The notes under the pieces were generated by a model that saw only the letters and a list, made by a program, of their open reading frames with translations, was not told the origin of the DNA and did no database searches. A stretch of DNA of 64,000 nt from Minicystis rosea (GTDB lineage: Bacteria > Myxococcota_A > Polyangia > Polyangiales > Polyangiaceae): positions 372,001 through 436,000 of the forward strand of contig CP016211.1 in assembly GCA_001931535.1 (NCBI GenBank), given 5' to 3'. Shown piece after piece: positions 29,360-36,309 of this stretch (positions are counted from its first letter, which is position 1; every line of letters starts with the position of its first letter). A program made the translations under genes and the position numbers.

Positions 29360-30283
29360 TCAGCCCGATGTCGCCGGGCGGCGCCTGCCGAGCAGGATCA
29401 GGCCCACGAGGCCGAGCCAGCCGAAGGCGCGCGCGAGCCGATCGGCGAGGCCGCTGCCGCGGTAGCCGTAGTCTTGGGGGCGTGGGGTGTAGGGCTCGCG
29501 TTCGAGGAGCGCGATCATCGCGGCATCACCGTAGGCGCGGCCGTGGAGATCGTGGACGACGGTGCGGCCGGCTTTGAGGGCGTCGACGACGGCGGCTTCG
29601 GAGTCATCGGTGGCGAAGATGAGCGTGCGGCACACGCCGAGCGGGCTGCCGAAGTGATAGTCGGACGAGCCGATGGCGGTGAGCGGGTGGCCTTCGGCGC
29701 GGGCGTTCTCGTAGAAGGAACGCATCTCGTCCCATGCCCAGTCGTTGCCGCCGCCGCCGAAGGCGAGCGGGTGCATGACCTCGGCGGCGTCGATGTGATC
29801 GATTTCGGCTTGGAATGCCGGCCAGAAATGGCGCACCGGGTGGGCGGCGATGGCGATGCCGCCCTGACGGTGGATGGCGGCGAGCACCTCGGGGAGCGGA
29901 GCGCTGGCGTCGACGCGCTCGCGCAGGCCGACGCCGTGGAGGTGGTAGCGGCGGGTGGTGATCTCTTCGCCGGGGATGATCGTTGGACCTCCAACGATGC
30001 GCGAGAACCAGCGGCTCATCAGGGCCGGGAAGAGGATGTTGTGATCGGTGACGCCGAGCACGTCGAGGCCGCGGCGCTCGGCCTGGATGACGAGATCGAA
30101 CGGGGAGAGGAAGCCGTCGGCGAAGCGCGTGTGCGCGTGGAAGTCGGCTTCGAGCACGCGGTAGCCGCCTCGCCGCGCGGTGGCGCGGGGCGCAGCACGA
30201 TCGAGGGCGCTGCCGGCGACGATGCCGAGAGCGACGAGGAGCGCGGCGGCGCCGGCGAGCCGGGTGCGAAGGGTCATGTCCAT
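29360..30283 (-). CDS. membrane-anchored PHP-domain metallophosphoesterase
   Basis: 307 aa. Seen: N-terminal hydrophobic segment (residues about 9-25), then the PHP (polymerase and histidinol phosphatase) metal-site motifs in order: DFHAHTRFADG, LGVTDHN, IPGEEITT, HLHGVGL, IAAHPVRHFWP and GSSDYHFGSP. The C-terminus carries a second membrane helix (LARAFGWLGLVGLILL) and ends in Arg residues. Known: PHP proteins hydrolyse phosphoesters with two or three metal ions; substrates vary from nucleotides to polymers. Two anchors around the domain suggest a periplasmic catalytic domain held at the membrane. It follows a multi-spanning membrane protein gene by 52 bases and may share its transcript. Confidence 0.8.
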   Translation of the reverse strand: MDMTLRTRLAGAAALLVALGIVAGSALDRAAPRATARRGGYRVLEADFHAHTRFADGFLSPFDLVIQAERRGLDVLGVTDHNILFPALMSRWFSRIVGGPTIIPGEEITTRRYHLHGVGLRERVDASAPLPEVLAAIHRQGGIAIAAHPVRHFWPAFQAEIDHIDAAEVMHPLAFGGGGNDWAWDEMRSFYENARAEGHPLTAIGSSDYHFGSPLGVCRTLIFATDDSEAAVVDALKAGRTVVHDLHGRAYGDAAMIALLEREPYTPRPQDYGYRGSGLADRLARAFGWLGLVGLILLGRRRPATSG

Positions 30284-30335
30284 GTGCGGGACACGGGGAG
30301 CGCGTGGAGGTGGTGCAGGCGCGTGAGGCGGTGGC

Positions 30336-31028
30336 TCATGGGGCCCAGGGGAGCTGCGGCTGGATCTCGTTCATGGCGAGGTAGTAGCCGATGATGAGCG
30401 TGCTGAAGCCGACGTAGAAGAGCGCGGTGGCCGCGCCGGCACGCGCGCGCGGAAAGGCGAGGCCTCTGCGGAAGCAGGCGTAGGTGAGCACGGCGGACCA
30501 CACGATGGTGGTGAGGAAGAGGGCGGGGAGCACGCCGTGCCGGAGCAACCACACCATGGTCCGGTACACGTCGGGCGCGACGAGGCAGATGCCCGCGAGG
30601 AGCATGAAGAAGAGCATCCACGGGCCGTGGCCGGCGAAGTAGAGCGCGAGGGCCTCGGCGCGGGAGGCGCCGCCGGCACGCGCGCGGCGGCGCGTGTAGC
30701 TCGAAGGCGGATCGCGATCGGATGTGGGCTCGTCGGTCGCAGGCGGCGCGGAGGATCGACGGTTCACGATCTCGAGGACGCCGAGGAAGACGAGCGCCTG
30801 CGCGGCCGGGATGAACGACCAGAAGGCCATGGTCGAGACGACGTGGAACGCGACCAGGCGGCCCGCGGTGAAGAGGGAGACGAAGGCACCGCAGATGAAG
30901 AGGAAGAAGAGGATGCGCAGCGCCGCGGTGCGGGCCGGTCGCTCGTCCCCGGCGGCGGCGAGGTCGGCATAGGCGCGGAACGGGCGCACCAGGATGCGAG
31001 CTTCGTCGGACCAGAGCATGTCCTTCAT
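30336..31028 (-). CDS. multi-spanning membrane protein, unknown function
   Basis: 230 aa. Seen: a cytoplasmic N-terminus with charged residues, about six hydrophobic segments (for example ILFFLFICGAFVSLFTAG, FIPAAQALVFLGVLEI, MLFFMLLAGICLVAP, FLTTIVWSAVLTYACF), and a hydrophilic Arg/Ser/Asp-rich loop at about residues 90-120. The spacing of helices recalls Yip1-type membrane proteins but I cannot confirm that. It lies upstream of the PHP phosphoesterase on the same strand. The start ATG 31028 is the most upstream reasonable choice. Confidence 0.6.
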   Translation of the reverse strand: MKDMLWSDEARILVRPFRAYADLAAAGDERPARTAALRILFFLFICGAFVSLFTAGRLVAFHVVSTMAFWSFIPAAQALVFLGVLEIVNRRSSAPPATDEPTSDRDPPSSYTRRRARAGGASRAEALALYFAGHGPWMLFFMLLAGICLVAPDVYRTMVWLLRHGVLPALFLTTIVWSAVLTYACFRRGLAFPRARAGAATALFYVGFSTLIIGYYLAMNEIQPQLPWAP

Positions 31029-31399
31029 GGCTAGGGCCGCAGCGGCGCGGGCTCAACCCCGGCGCGCGGGACACGATATCGCGTTGTGGCCCATGCGTCG
31101 GCGGGCGGCGGTGCCCCGCAGCGACCACCTGCGGCGATACGCGCATCGTGTGGGCCTCCGCGACTCGACACGCTCGGGCCGGCGGGGTTCGGGCAGAGAG
31201 CGCGTGCGGTCGTGTGCCCGTGGTCGTTCGATGCTGCCCGCGTCGTTCGCGCCTTGGTCATCGATGGTGATGCATCGCGAGCCATCGCATGCGAGGAGCG
31301 CACGACCCACTGCGTCATCGACGATGCTTGGATCGACGTTGCGTCGTGGGCTCGAAAGTCGATGAATTCGGCTCGGATCCGCATAGCCTCGACGGTCCC
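31029..31399. other. divergent intergenic region
   Basis: 371 bases between the membrane protein gene (minus) and the SatP-like gene (plus). It must contain both promoters, but no clear -35/-10 pair or operator was seen. Open frames across it are Arg-rich and not credible. Confidence 0.5.
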
Positions 31400-32281
31400 A
31401 TGATCCGCAAAGTAGAGATCATCAAGAAGCACGAGGTCTTCGCCGAGCCGACGTCGCTCGGGCTCATCGGCCTCGCCATCGGTTGTGCGGCGCTCACGCC
31501 CATCGCCTTCGGGCATTCGCTGACGCCGGCCGGGCTCAAGACAGCGGCGATGTTCTGCCTGTTGTTCGGCGGCGGCTGTCAGCTCGTCGCGGGAATCATG
31601 AACTTCGCCAACAAGAACTTGTTCGGCGGGACGATCCTCACGGCGTTCTCGTTCAACTGGATCATGAATTGGTGGGCGCTCAGCTCCATCGCGGAGGGGC
31701 TCGTGCCCGATCACGGGATCCTCCTCGCGACGGATGCGGTGGGGCTCTTGATCTTCCTCGTGATCACCTACGGCTTCGGCTTCTTCTCGAGCTTGCTGTT
31801 CGTGTTCCTGCTCGACATCGATTTGCTCTACGCGTGCAAGGTGGCGAAGGCCGTGAGCCACTCGGCGGCGTTCAATCAGCCGATCGCGATCCTCACGGTG
31901 CTGCTCGGGCTCATCGCGCTGTGGATCGCGTTCGCGGGGCTCATCAATCCGACGGCGGGGCGGCCGATCTTCAAGGTGCCGGGGCCGCTGTTCCACGCGC
32001 CGAAGAAGGCCGGGTTCGATTGGTCGGTGCGCAACGCGATGTTCGAGATCCTCTTCAAGCACTGGGAGAGCTACGCGTTCAAGACGATGCGCTTCGAGGA
32101 GCTGCGCGAGCGCATGCAGGCCAAGGTCGGCGATCGCAACATCCTGCCGGACCTCGCCTACCTGATGGAGTACGGCGCGGTGGTGGTGACGACCGAGAAC
32201 GAAGAGGTGGTCACCATCCGGCTGAGCGCCGAAGGGATCGATCTATACGAGCAGCTCATCCTGAAGAAGTACGACTTTTGA
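31400..32281 (+). CDS. SatP/GPR1-FUN34-YaaH-type transporter with extra C-terminal domain
   Basis: 293 aa. Seen: EPTSLGLIGLAIG resembles the NPAPLGL N-terminal motif of acetate/succinate transporters; the second and third helices, FGGGCQLVAGIMNFANKNLF then GGTILTAFSFNWI, match the family pattern closely, and six membrane helices fill residues about 15-195. Known: SatP-type proteins move acetate and other small carboxylates. The last 95 residues are soluble and not part of the standard family; the segment LAYLMEYGAVVVTTENEEVV plus RLSAEGIDLYEQL looks like a winged helix. Start ATG 31400 precedes the conserved domain directly. Confidence 0.75.
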   Translation: MIRKVEIIKKHEVFAEPTSLGLIGLAIGCAALTPIAFGHSLTPAGLKTAAMFCLLFGGGCQLVAGIMNFANKNLFGGTILTAFSFNWIMNWWALSSIAEGLVPDHGILLATDAVGLLIFLVITYGFGFFSSLLFVFLLDIDLLYACKVAKAVSHSAAFNQPIAILTVLLGLIALWIAFAGLINPTAGRPIFKVPGPLFHAPKKAGFDWSVRNAMFEILFKHWESYAFKTMRFEELRERMQAKVGDRNILPDLAYLMEYGAVVVTTENEEVVTIRLSAEGIDLYEQLILKKYDF

Positions 32282-32310
32282 GTCACACGGCGGGGACACG
32301 CGCCCGCATC

Positions 32311-32330
32311 CGAAGACGTCACCGTCTTCG
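32311..32330. terminator. hairpin between convergent genes
   Basis: cgaagacg (32311-32318) and cgtcttcg (32323-32330) form a perfect 8-bp stem with a 4-base loop in the 86-base gap between the SatP-like gene and the NTAQ1 homologue. No U-run on either side; a bidirectional terminator is the likely role. Confidence 0.5.
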
Positions 32331-32367
32331 TGCACCCACGGTTCCACATTCCTGAGGCTCGAACGAG

Positions 32368-32949
32368 CTAGCTGGCGCCGACGCGACGTGCGAGCTCGGC
32401 GAGGTCGAGGACCTCGCCGAGGAACGGTGTCGTCATGTCGACGAAGCGCATGAGGTTGGGCTCGCGATCGGGGACGCCGATGCAGGGCCACGGCGGAGGA
32501 GGGCGCTCGTAGCGGCCGCGCTTCTTGATCATGTGCGTGCGATCGGAGGCGAACGAGGTCGCGAAGAGGTCGGCGTCGACGAGGCGGAAGGAGGGGAGAA
32601 ACTGCGGGAGGACGTGCGGGTTGAAGCTCTCGCGCAGGTAGTCGGCGGCCGGGACGGGGCAGCCGAGGTGGGTGTCGAGATCCCACACTTCCCACGGGTC
32701 TTCGACGAGCAGCACGACGTGGTAGTCCCAGATGATGACCTGGCCGGGCGCGCCGGCGGCCCGCTGGTTCCACATCGCGGTGCGGTGCGTGCGGTTGCTG
32801 ATGAAGACGACCGCGCGCGGACGCGAGGCGACGATGGGCTCGGTGGCGAGGTGATAGATGTTCTCCTCGCAGTAAAAGGCCTGGTAGCGAAAGGTCGCCG
32901 GATCCGTCACGCGCTCCGGGCGAGAGGCTACCACGCGACGTGCGCGCAC
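32368..32949 (-). CDS. NTAQ1-like protein N-terminal glutamine amidohydrolase
   Basis: 193 aa. Seen: FYCEENIYHLA (Cys27), RTAMWNQRA, VIIWDYHVVLL (His77) and WEVWDLDTHLGCP (Asp90/Asp92) reproduce the order and spacing of the Cys-His-Asp triad in eukaryotic NTAQ1, whose length (about 205 aa) is similar. A further conserved stretch, FNPHVLPQFLPSFRLVDADLF, also fits. Known: NTAQ1 converts N-terminal Gln of proteins to Glu in the Arg/N-degron pathway. Bacterial homologues are rare and their role is not established; deamidating secreted or host proteins has been suggested for related enzymes. It follows the next gene upstream by four bases. Confidence 0.8.
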   Translation of the reverse strand: MRARRVVASRPERVTDPATFRYQAFYCEENIYHLATEPIVASRPRAVVFISNRTHRTAMWNQRAAGAPGQVIIWDYHVVLLVEDPWEVWDLDTHLGCPVPAADYLRESFNPHVLPQFLPSFRLVDADLFATSFASDRTHMIKKRGRYERPPPPWPCIGVPDREPNLMRFVDMTTPFLGEVLDLAELARRVGAS

Positions 32950-32953
32950 GTGC

Positions 32954-34042
32954 TCACGGCTCGGGAGTCGCGAGCGGCTTGGCCTCGGGCGGCGTCGGGT
33001 AGAAGGGCTCGGCGGCGGAGAGGAGGCGCACGAGGGTGGTGCGCTCGGCCGGCACCACGCCCGTGTACGCGCGGATGCCGTGCGCCGCGCCGGTGTCCAA
33101 GGCGTTGAGCGTGGCGCTCACGCGGTAGAGCCCGGGGCGGCGGAAGTCGTCGTGGGTGCAGACCTCGTCGAGGCGCACCGCGAGCGGCACGGCTGCGCCG
33201 GGCGCGAGCGTGCGGAAGCTGTCGGGCGGCGTGGCGTCACGCGCGTTCTGCGGGCTCTCGCAACGGAAGGTGCCGGTCGGGCCGTCGACGAGGAAGCTCA
33301 ACATGCGCTGGCGCAAGGCGACCCGCATGGGCCGATGACCCGCGTTGCGCGCGACGAAGCGGACCACGAGCGTGCGCGGGCTCTGCGCGTCCACGAAGCG
33401 CGGCGCCTCGAGCTCGAGGCGCGGGGCGCGCTCGTCGATGACGGCGAGATCCGTTTGCGAAGGTTGCTCGTCGCCGCGCGAGCTCTGCACGGGGGTGGAG
33501 CCGCCGGTCTTCGAGGGGTGCTCGTCGCCGGCGATGCCGAGGCCGATGTTGGTCGTGGGCGCGGCGAGCTCGCGCAGCGAGGCGACCTCGGATGGGAAGG
33601 CGAGATCTTCGACGATGACCGGCTCCTTCGGCCCACCGAGGAAGGCCTGCACGAGAGCGCCGGGGACGAGCGCCGCGGCTTCGCGGTTGCCGAAGCAGAA
33701 GAGCAAGGGGTCGATGCTCTCTTCGTAAGCATGTCCGGGCGCGAGGTAGAGCCGGCGCTGATCCGGTGACATTCGTGGGCGAAGCGGGTGCGGGATGCGA
33801 CAGGTGATGGGCTTCGCGTCCGGGGCAGGCGGCGTGATCGAGAAGTGCAGGAGGCGCGCGTCGGCGGCGACGCGCAGCGGGATCTTGCCTTCGTTGACGA
33901 GGCGCAGCGTCCAAGGTCCACGCACGCTCGGCGTGGTCACGGTGAGCGCGAGGTTCGGGACCGGGAGCGCCGGCGGCGCGGCGTGCGCAGCGGCGGTGAA
34001 GAGGATCGGGACGGTGGCGATCGCGGCGCGGGCCAAGCGCAT
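32954..34042 (-). CDS. secreted protein with two immunoglobulin-like halves, unknown function
   Basis: 362 aa. Seen: Sec signal peptide (ILFTAAAHA). Two similar halves follow, each with strand-rich text typical of Ig-like or bacterial beta-sandwich domains: LTLRLV-type strands near residues 30-150 and LVVRFVARNAGHRPMRVALR near 230. The linker contains a short internal echo, GDEHPSKTGGS and GDEQPSQT. Four cysteines are present. No catalytic motif. It is directly upstream of the NTAQ1 homologue on the same strand with a four-base gap, so the two are likely cotranslated. The link between their functions is unknown. Confidence 0.6.
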   Translation of the reverse strand: MRLARAAIATVPILFTAAAHAAPPALPVPNLALTVTTPSVRGPWTLRLVNEGKIPLRVAADARLLHFSITPPAPDAKPITCRIPHPLRPRMSPDQRRLYLAPGHAYEESIDPLLFCFGNREAAALVPGALVQAFLGGPKEPVIVEDLAFPSEVASLRELAAPTTNIGLGIAGDEHPSKTGGSTPVQSSRGDEQPSQTDLAVIDERAPRLELEAPRFVDAQSPRTLVVRFVARNAGHRPMRVALRQRMLSFLVDGPTGTFRCESPQNARDATPPDSFRTLAPGAAVPLAVRLDEVCTHDDFRRPGLYRVSATLNALDTGAAHGIRAYTGVVPAERTTLVRLLSAAEPFYPTPPEAKPLATPEP

Positions 34043-34203
34043 GGCGGGTTCGATGCCGGTGATGGTGCGAGGGCGGCGGATGCGACGCGGTCGAAGCGAG
34101 GATCCGCCGGCGACGATCGTGGTTGCGGCGAGCGGACGAGCGTCAGCGCGGAGCCAGGCGGCCGAGCTTCACCGTCATGGCGAGGCGTGCCCCCGCCGTG
34201 TAA

Positions 34204-35493
34204 CTAAATGTCGAGGTCGAGGGGCCGGAGGAAGCCGCGTTCGAGCTCGATGTAGTCGACTTCCACGTCGAGGCGGGCCAGCACCGAGTAGAAGCCGAGC
34301 TGGAGCCGGTTCATGAAGAGCATGCCCTGCGGGAGCGGCGCGACCTCGCGATCGTCGAAGGAGCGTGCCTGCATGGCGAGGCTCTTCACGCCCTCGGCGA
34401 GCGATGCGGCGTACGCGCGGGTGATGCGGTAGGGCGAGGCGAAGAGCGGCTCGAAGCAGCGGCGCGAGTAGGCGACGGCGAGCTCCTCGTAGCGGCCGCC
34501 GCGCGTCTCGAGGATGTGCGCGGCGAGGCGGGCGAAGGATGCTTCGTCGCGGCGGCAGGCGGCGGCGTGCAGCGCGCGGGCATGCTCGAGGCGCTCGCCG
34601 CCGAGGGGCTCGACGCAGCCGAAATCGAGGAAGGTGATGCGGCCGTCGTCTTGGAAGAGGTAGTTGCCGGGGTGAGGATCGGCGTTGAACATGCCGCCGA
34701 CGAGGTTGCCTTTGAACACGAAGCGCCAGAGCGTCTCGGCGTGCGCGCGCCGCGCGGGCTCGGGTGCGGTGGCGGCCTCTTCCAAGCTCCGGCCCACGGC
34801 GAGCTCGGTGGTGAGCACGCGGCGCGCGGATCGATCGCCGATGACGGCGGGGACGTGGATCGTGGGATCGCCGGCGTGCAGATCGCGGAACGCGCGCTGG
34901 CGCTCGGCTTCGAGGCCGTAGTCGAGCTCTTCGCGGAAGCGCTGCTTGATCTCTTCGAAGACGCGCTTCGACTCCCAGCGGCGCGCGCCGAGCGCGGAGG
35001 CCATCCCTTCGAGCACGGAGGCGTTCTCGAGATCGCTCTCCACCGCGCGCGCGATGCCGGGGTGCTGCACCTTCACGGCGACGCGGCGGCCATCGGCGAG
35101 CGTGGCGCGGTGGACTTGGCCGATCGAGGCGCTGGCGAGCGGGACGTCGTCCCAGTCGGCGAAGAGGCGATCGAGGGGCGCGCCGAGCTCTTCCTCGACG
35201 GCGCGGCGAATGGCTTCGGGCGAAGAGGTCGGCGCGGCGGCGCGCAGGGAGCGCAGCGCGGTCTCGTAGGAGGCGCGGTGCTCCTCGGGGACCACGCCGT
35301 CGACGTAGCTCGCCATCTGGCCGACCTTGGCCGCGATGCCGCGCAGCGTGCCGAGGACTTCGGCGGCGTGCTGCGCCGCGGAGGTGCCGTCCTTCGAGAG
35401 GAGCATGCTCGCGCCGGTGCGTGCGCCGACGGTCGCGAGGCGCGCGAGCCGACCGAGACGACCTTGGGGAACGCGGCGATCGTCCTGGCTCAT
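34204..35493 (-). CDS. ABC1/ADCK/UbiB-family atypical kinase
   Basis: 429 aa. Seen: the KxGQ motif in IAAKVGQMASY, the Ala-rich nucleotide loop ASASIGQVHRATL, the VAIK-like lysine in RVAVKVQHPG, catalytic ADPHPGNYLF, metal-binding FLDFGCVE. These are all five hallmark motifs. Known: UbiB/Coq8 family ATPases support ubiquinone or other isoprenoid lipid synthesis; bacterial paralogues outside ubi operons have unknown substrates. No ubi gene is near. The start overlaps the stop of the TetR gene by four bases, so the regulator and kinase are translated together. Confidence 0.88.
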   Translation of the reverse strand: MSQDDRRVPQGRLGRLARLATVGARTGASMLLSKDGTSAAQHAAEVLGTLRGIAAKVGQMASYVDGVVPEEHRASYETALRSLRAAAPTSSPEAIRRAVEEELGAPLDRLFADWDDVPLASASIGQVHRATLADGRRVAVKVQHPGIARAVESDLENASVLEGMASALGARRWESKRVFEEIKQRFREELDYGLEAERQRAFRDLHAGDPTIHVPAVIGDRSARRVLTTELAVGRSLEEAATAPEPARRAHAETLWRFVFKGNLVGGMFNADPHPGNYLFQDDGRITFLDFGCVEPLGGERLEHARALHAAACRRDEASFARLAAHILETRGGRYEELAVAYSRRCFEPLFASPYRITRAYAASLAEGVKSLAMQARSFDDREVAPLPQGMLFMNRLQLGFYSVLARLDVEVDYIELERGFLRPLDLDI

Positions 35494-36167
35494 TCGTGCG
35501 CGGGATCGGGCTTCTTACCGGGGGCACCGGGCGCCCCTTCGTCGCGGCTCGCGTCGAGCCCGGTGGGCCGCGCTTCGGTCGGCACCGCAGGCGGCGGCGC
35601 GCCGACGCCGAGCGCGAGACAGAAGTCTTGCCAGCGGCGGCGGAGCGGCGTGTTGGTGCGGAGCTCGGGCACGGCCACGCCCGCCATGGCCACACCGGCG
35701 AGGAAGGCGCGCGCCTCCTCCGCATCGGCCGGCAGCGAGGCGCGCGATCGCGACGCGAGCCGATGGAGCGCGCCCACGATCTGCCGAGCCTCGCGCCGCG
35801 CTTCACCAAGGCGCTCGGTGGAGAACGCGGGCCGCGGATCCGCCGAGCCCTCCTGAAAGAGCAGCGCGAAGGCCGCCGGCTGCTGCTGCGCGAAGCGCAG
35901 AGGCACGTCGAGCGCTTCGGCGAGGCCGTCCGCTTTGGCGACGCGATCGCCGAGGACCTCGAGCGCTTCCTCGGCCATCGCTTCGATCAGCGACTCGAGC
36001 GACTCGAAGTATCCGTACACCGTGGCCCGTCCGAGCTCGGCACGGGCAGCGACCCGTTCGACGCTGAACGCAGCCCACCCGGCTTCTCCCGCGACGGCCC
36101 AGGCCGCGACGAGGATGTCTTGCCGCCGGCGTTCGCGCTCGCGGGCGCGGCGTTCCGAGATGCCCAT
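35490..36167 (-). CDS. TetR-family transcription regulator
   Basis: 225 aa. Seen: N-terminal helix-turn-helix domain (residues about 12-60) with ILVAAWAVAGEAGWAAFSVE and ARAELGRATVYGYFES, typical of TetR; the rest is alpha-helical with no recognised ligand signature, and the last 40 residues are Pro/Gly/Asp-rich and probably disordered. Known: such proteins repress neighbouring genes until a small ligand binds. It is the first gene of a two-gene unit with the UbiB-type kinase (ATGA overlap), which suggests autoregulation and control of the kinase. Confidence 0.88.
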   Translation of the reverse strand: MGISERRARERERRRQDILVAAWAVAGEAGWAAFSVERVAARAELGRATVYGYFESLESLIEAMAEEALEVLGDRVAKADGLAEALDVPLRFAQQQPAAFALLFQEGSADPRPAFSTERLGEARREARQIVGALHRLASRSRASLPADAEEARAFLAGVAMAGVAVPELRTNTPLRRRWQDFCLALGVGAPPPAVPTEARPTGLDASRDEGAPGAPGKKPDPAHE

Positions 36168-36266
36168 GACGTCGAACGCGATCGTTCGCCTTCCGGGGCC
36201 GGAGCGTCAAGGCATGTCCCGAGGTACGCGGGGATGCGGAGGATTCGGCTGTGATCCCGCGTGCAT

Positions 36267-36300
36267 CGAGGTCTCGCCCGGTGTCCGGGGCGAGACCTCG
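36267..36300 (-). terminator. strong hairpin after the Cys-rich lipoprotein gene
   Basis: cgaggtctcgccc (36267-36279) pairs perfectly over 13 bp with gggcgagacctcg (36288-36300), 8-base loop. It begins 10 bases after the stop of the Cys-rich gene (minus strand). There is no U-run. It insulates the kinase operon from the TetR gene. Confidence 0.7.
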
Positions 36301-36309
36301 TGAGCCGCA

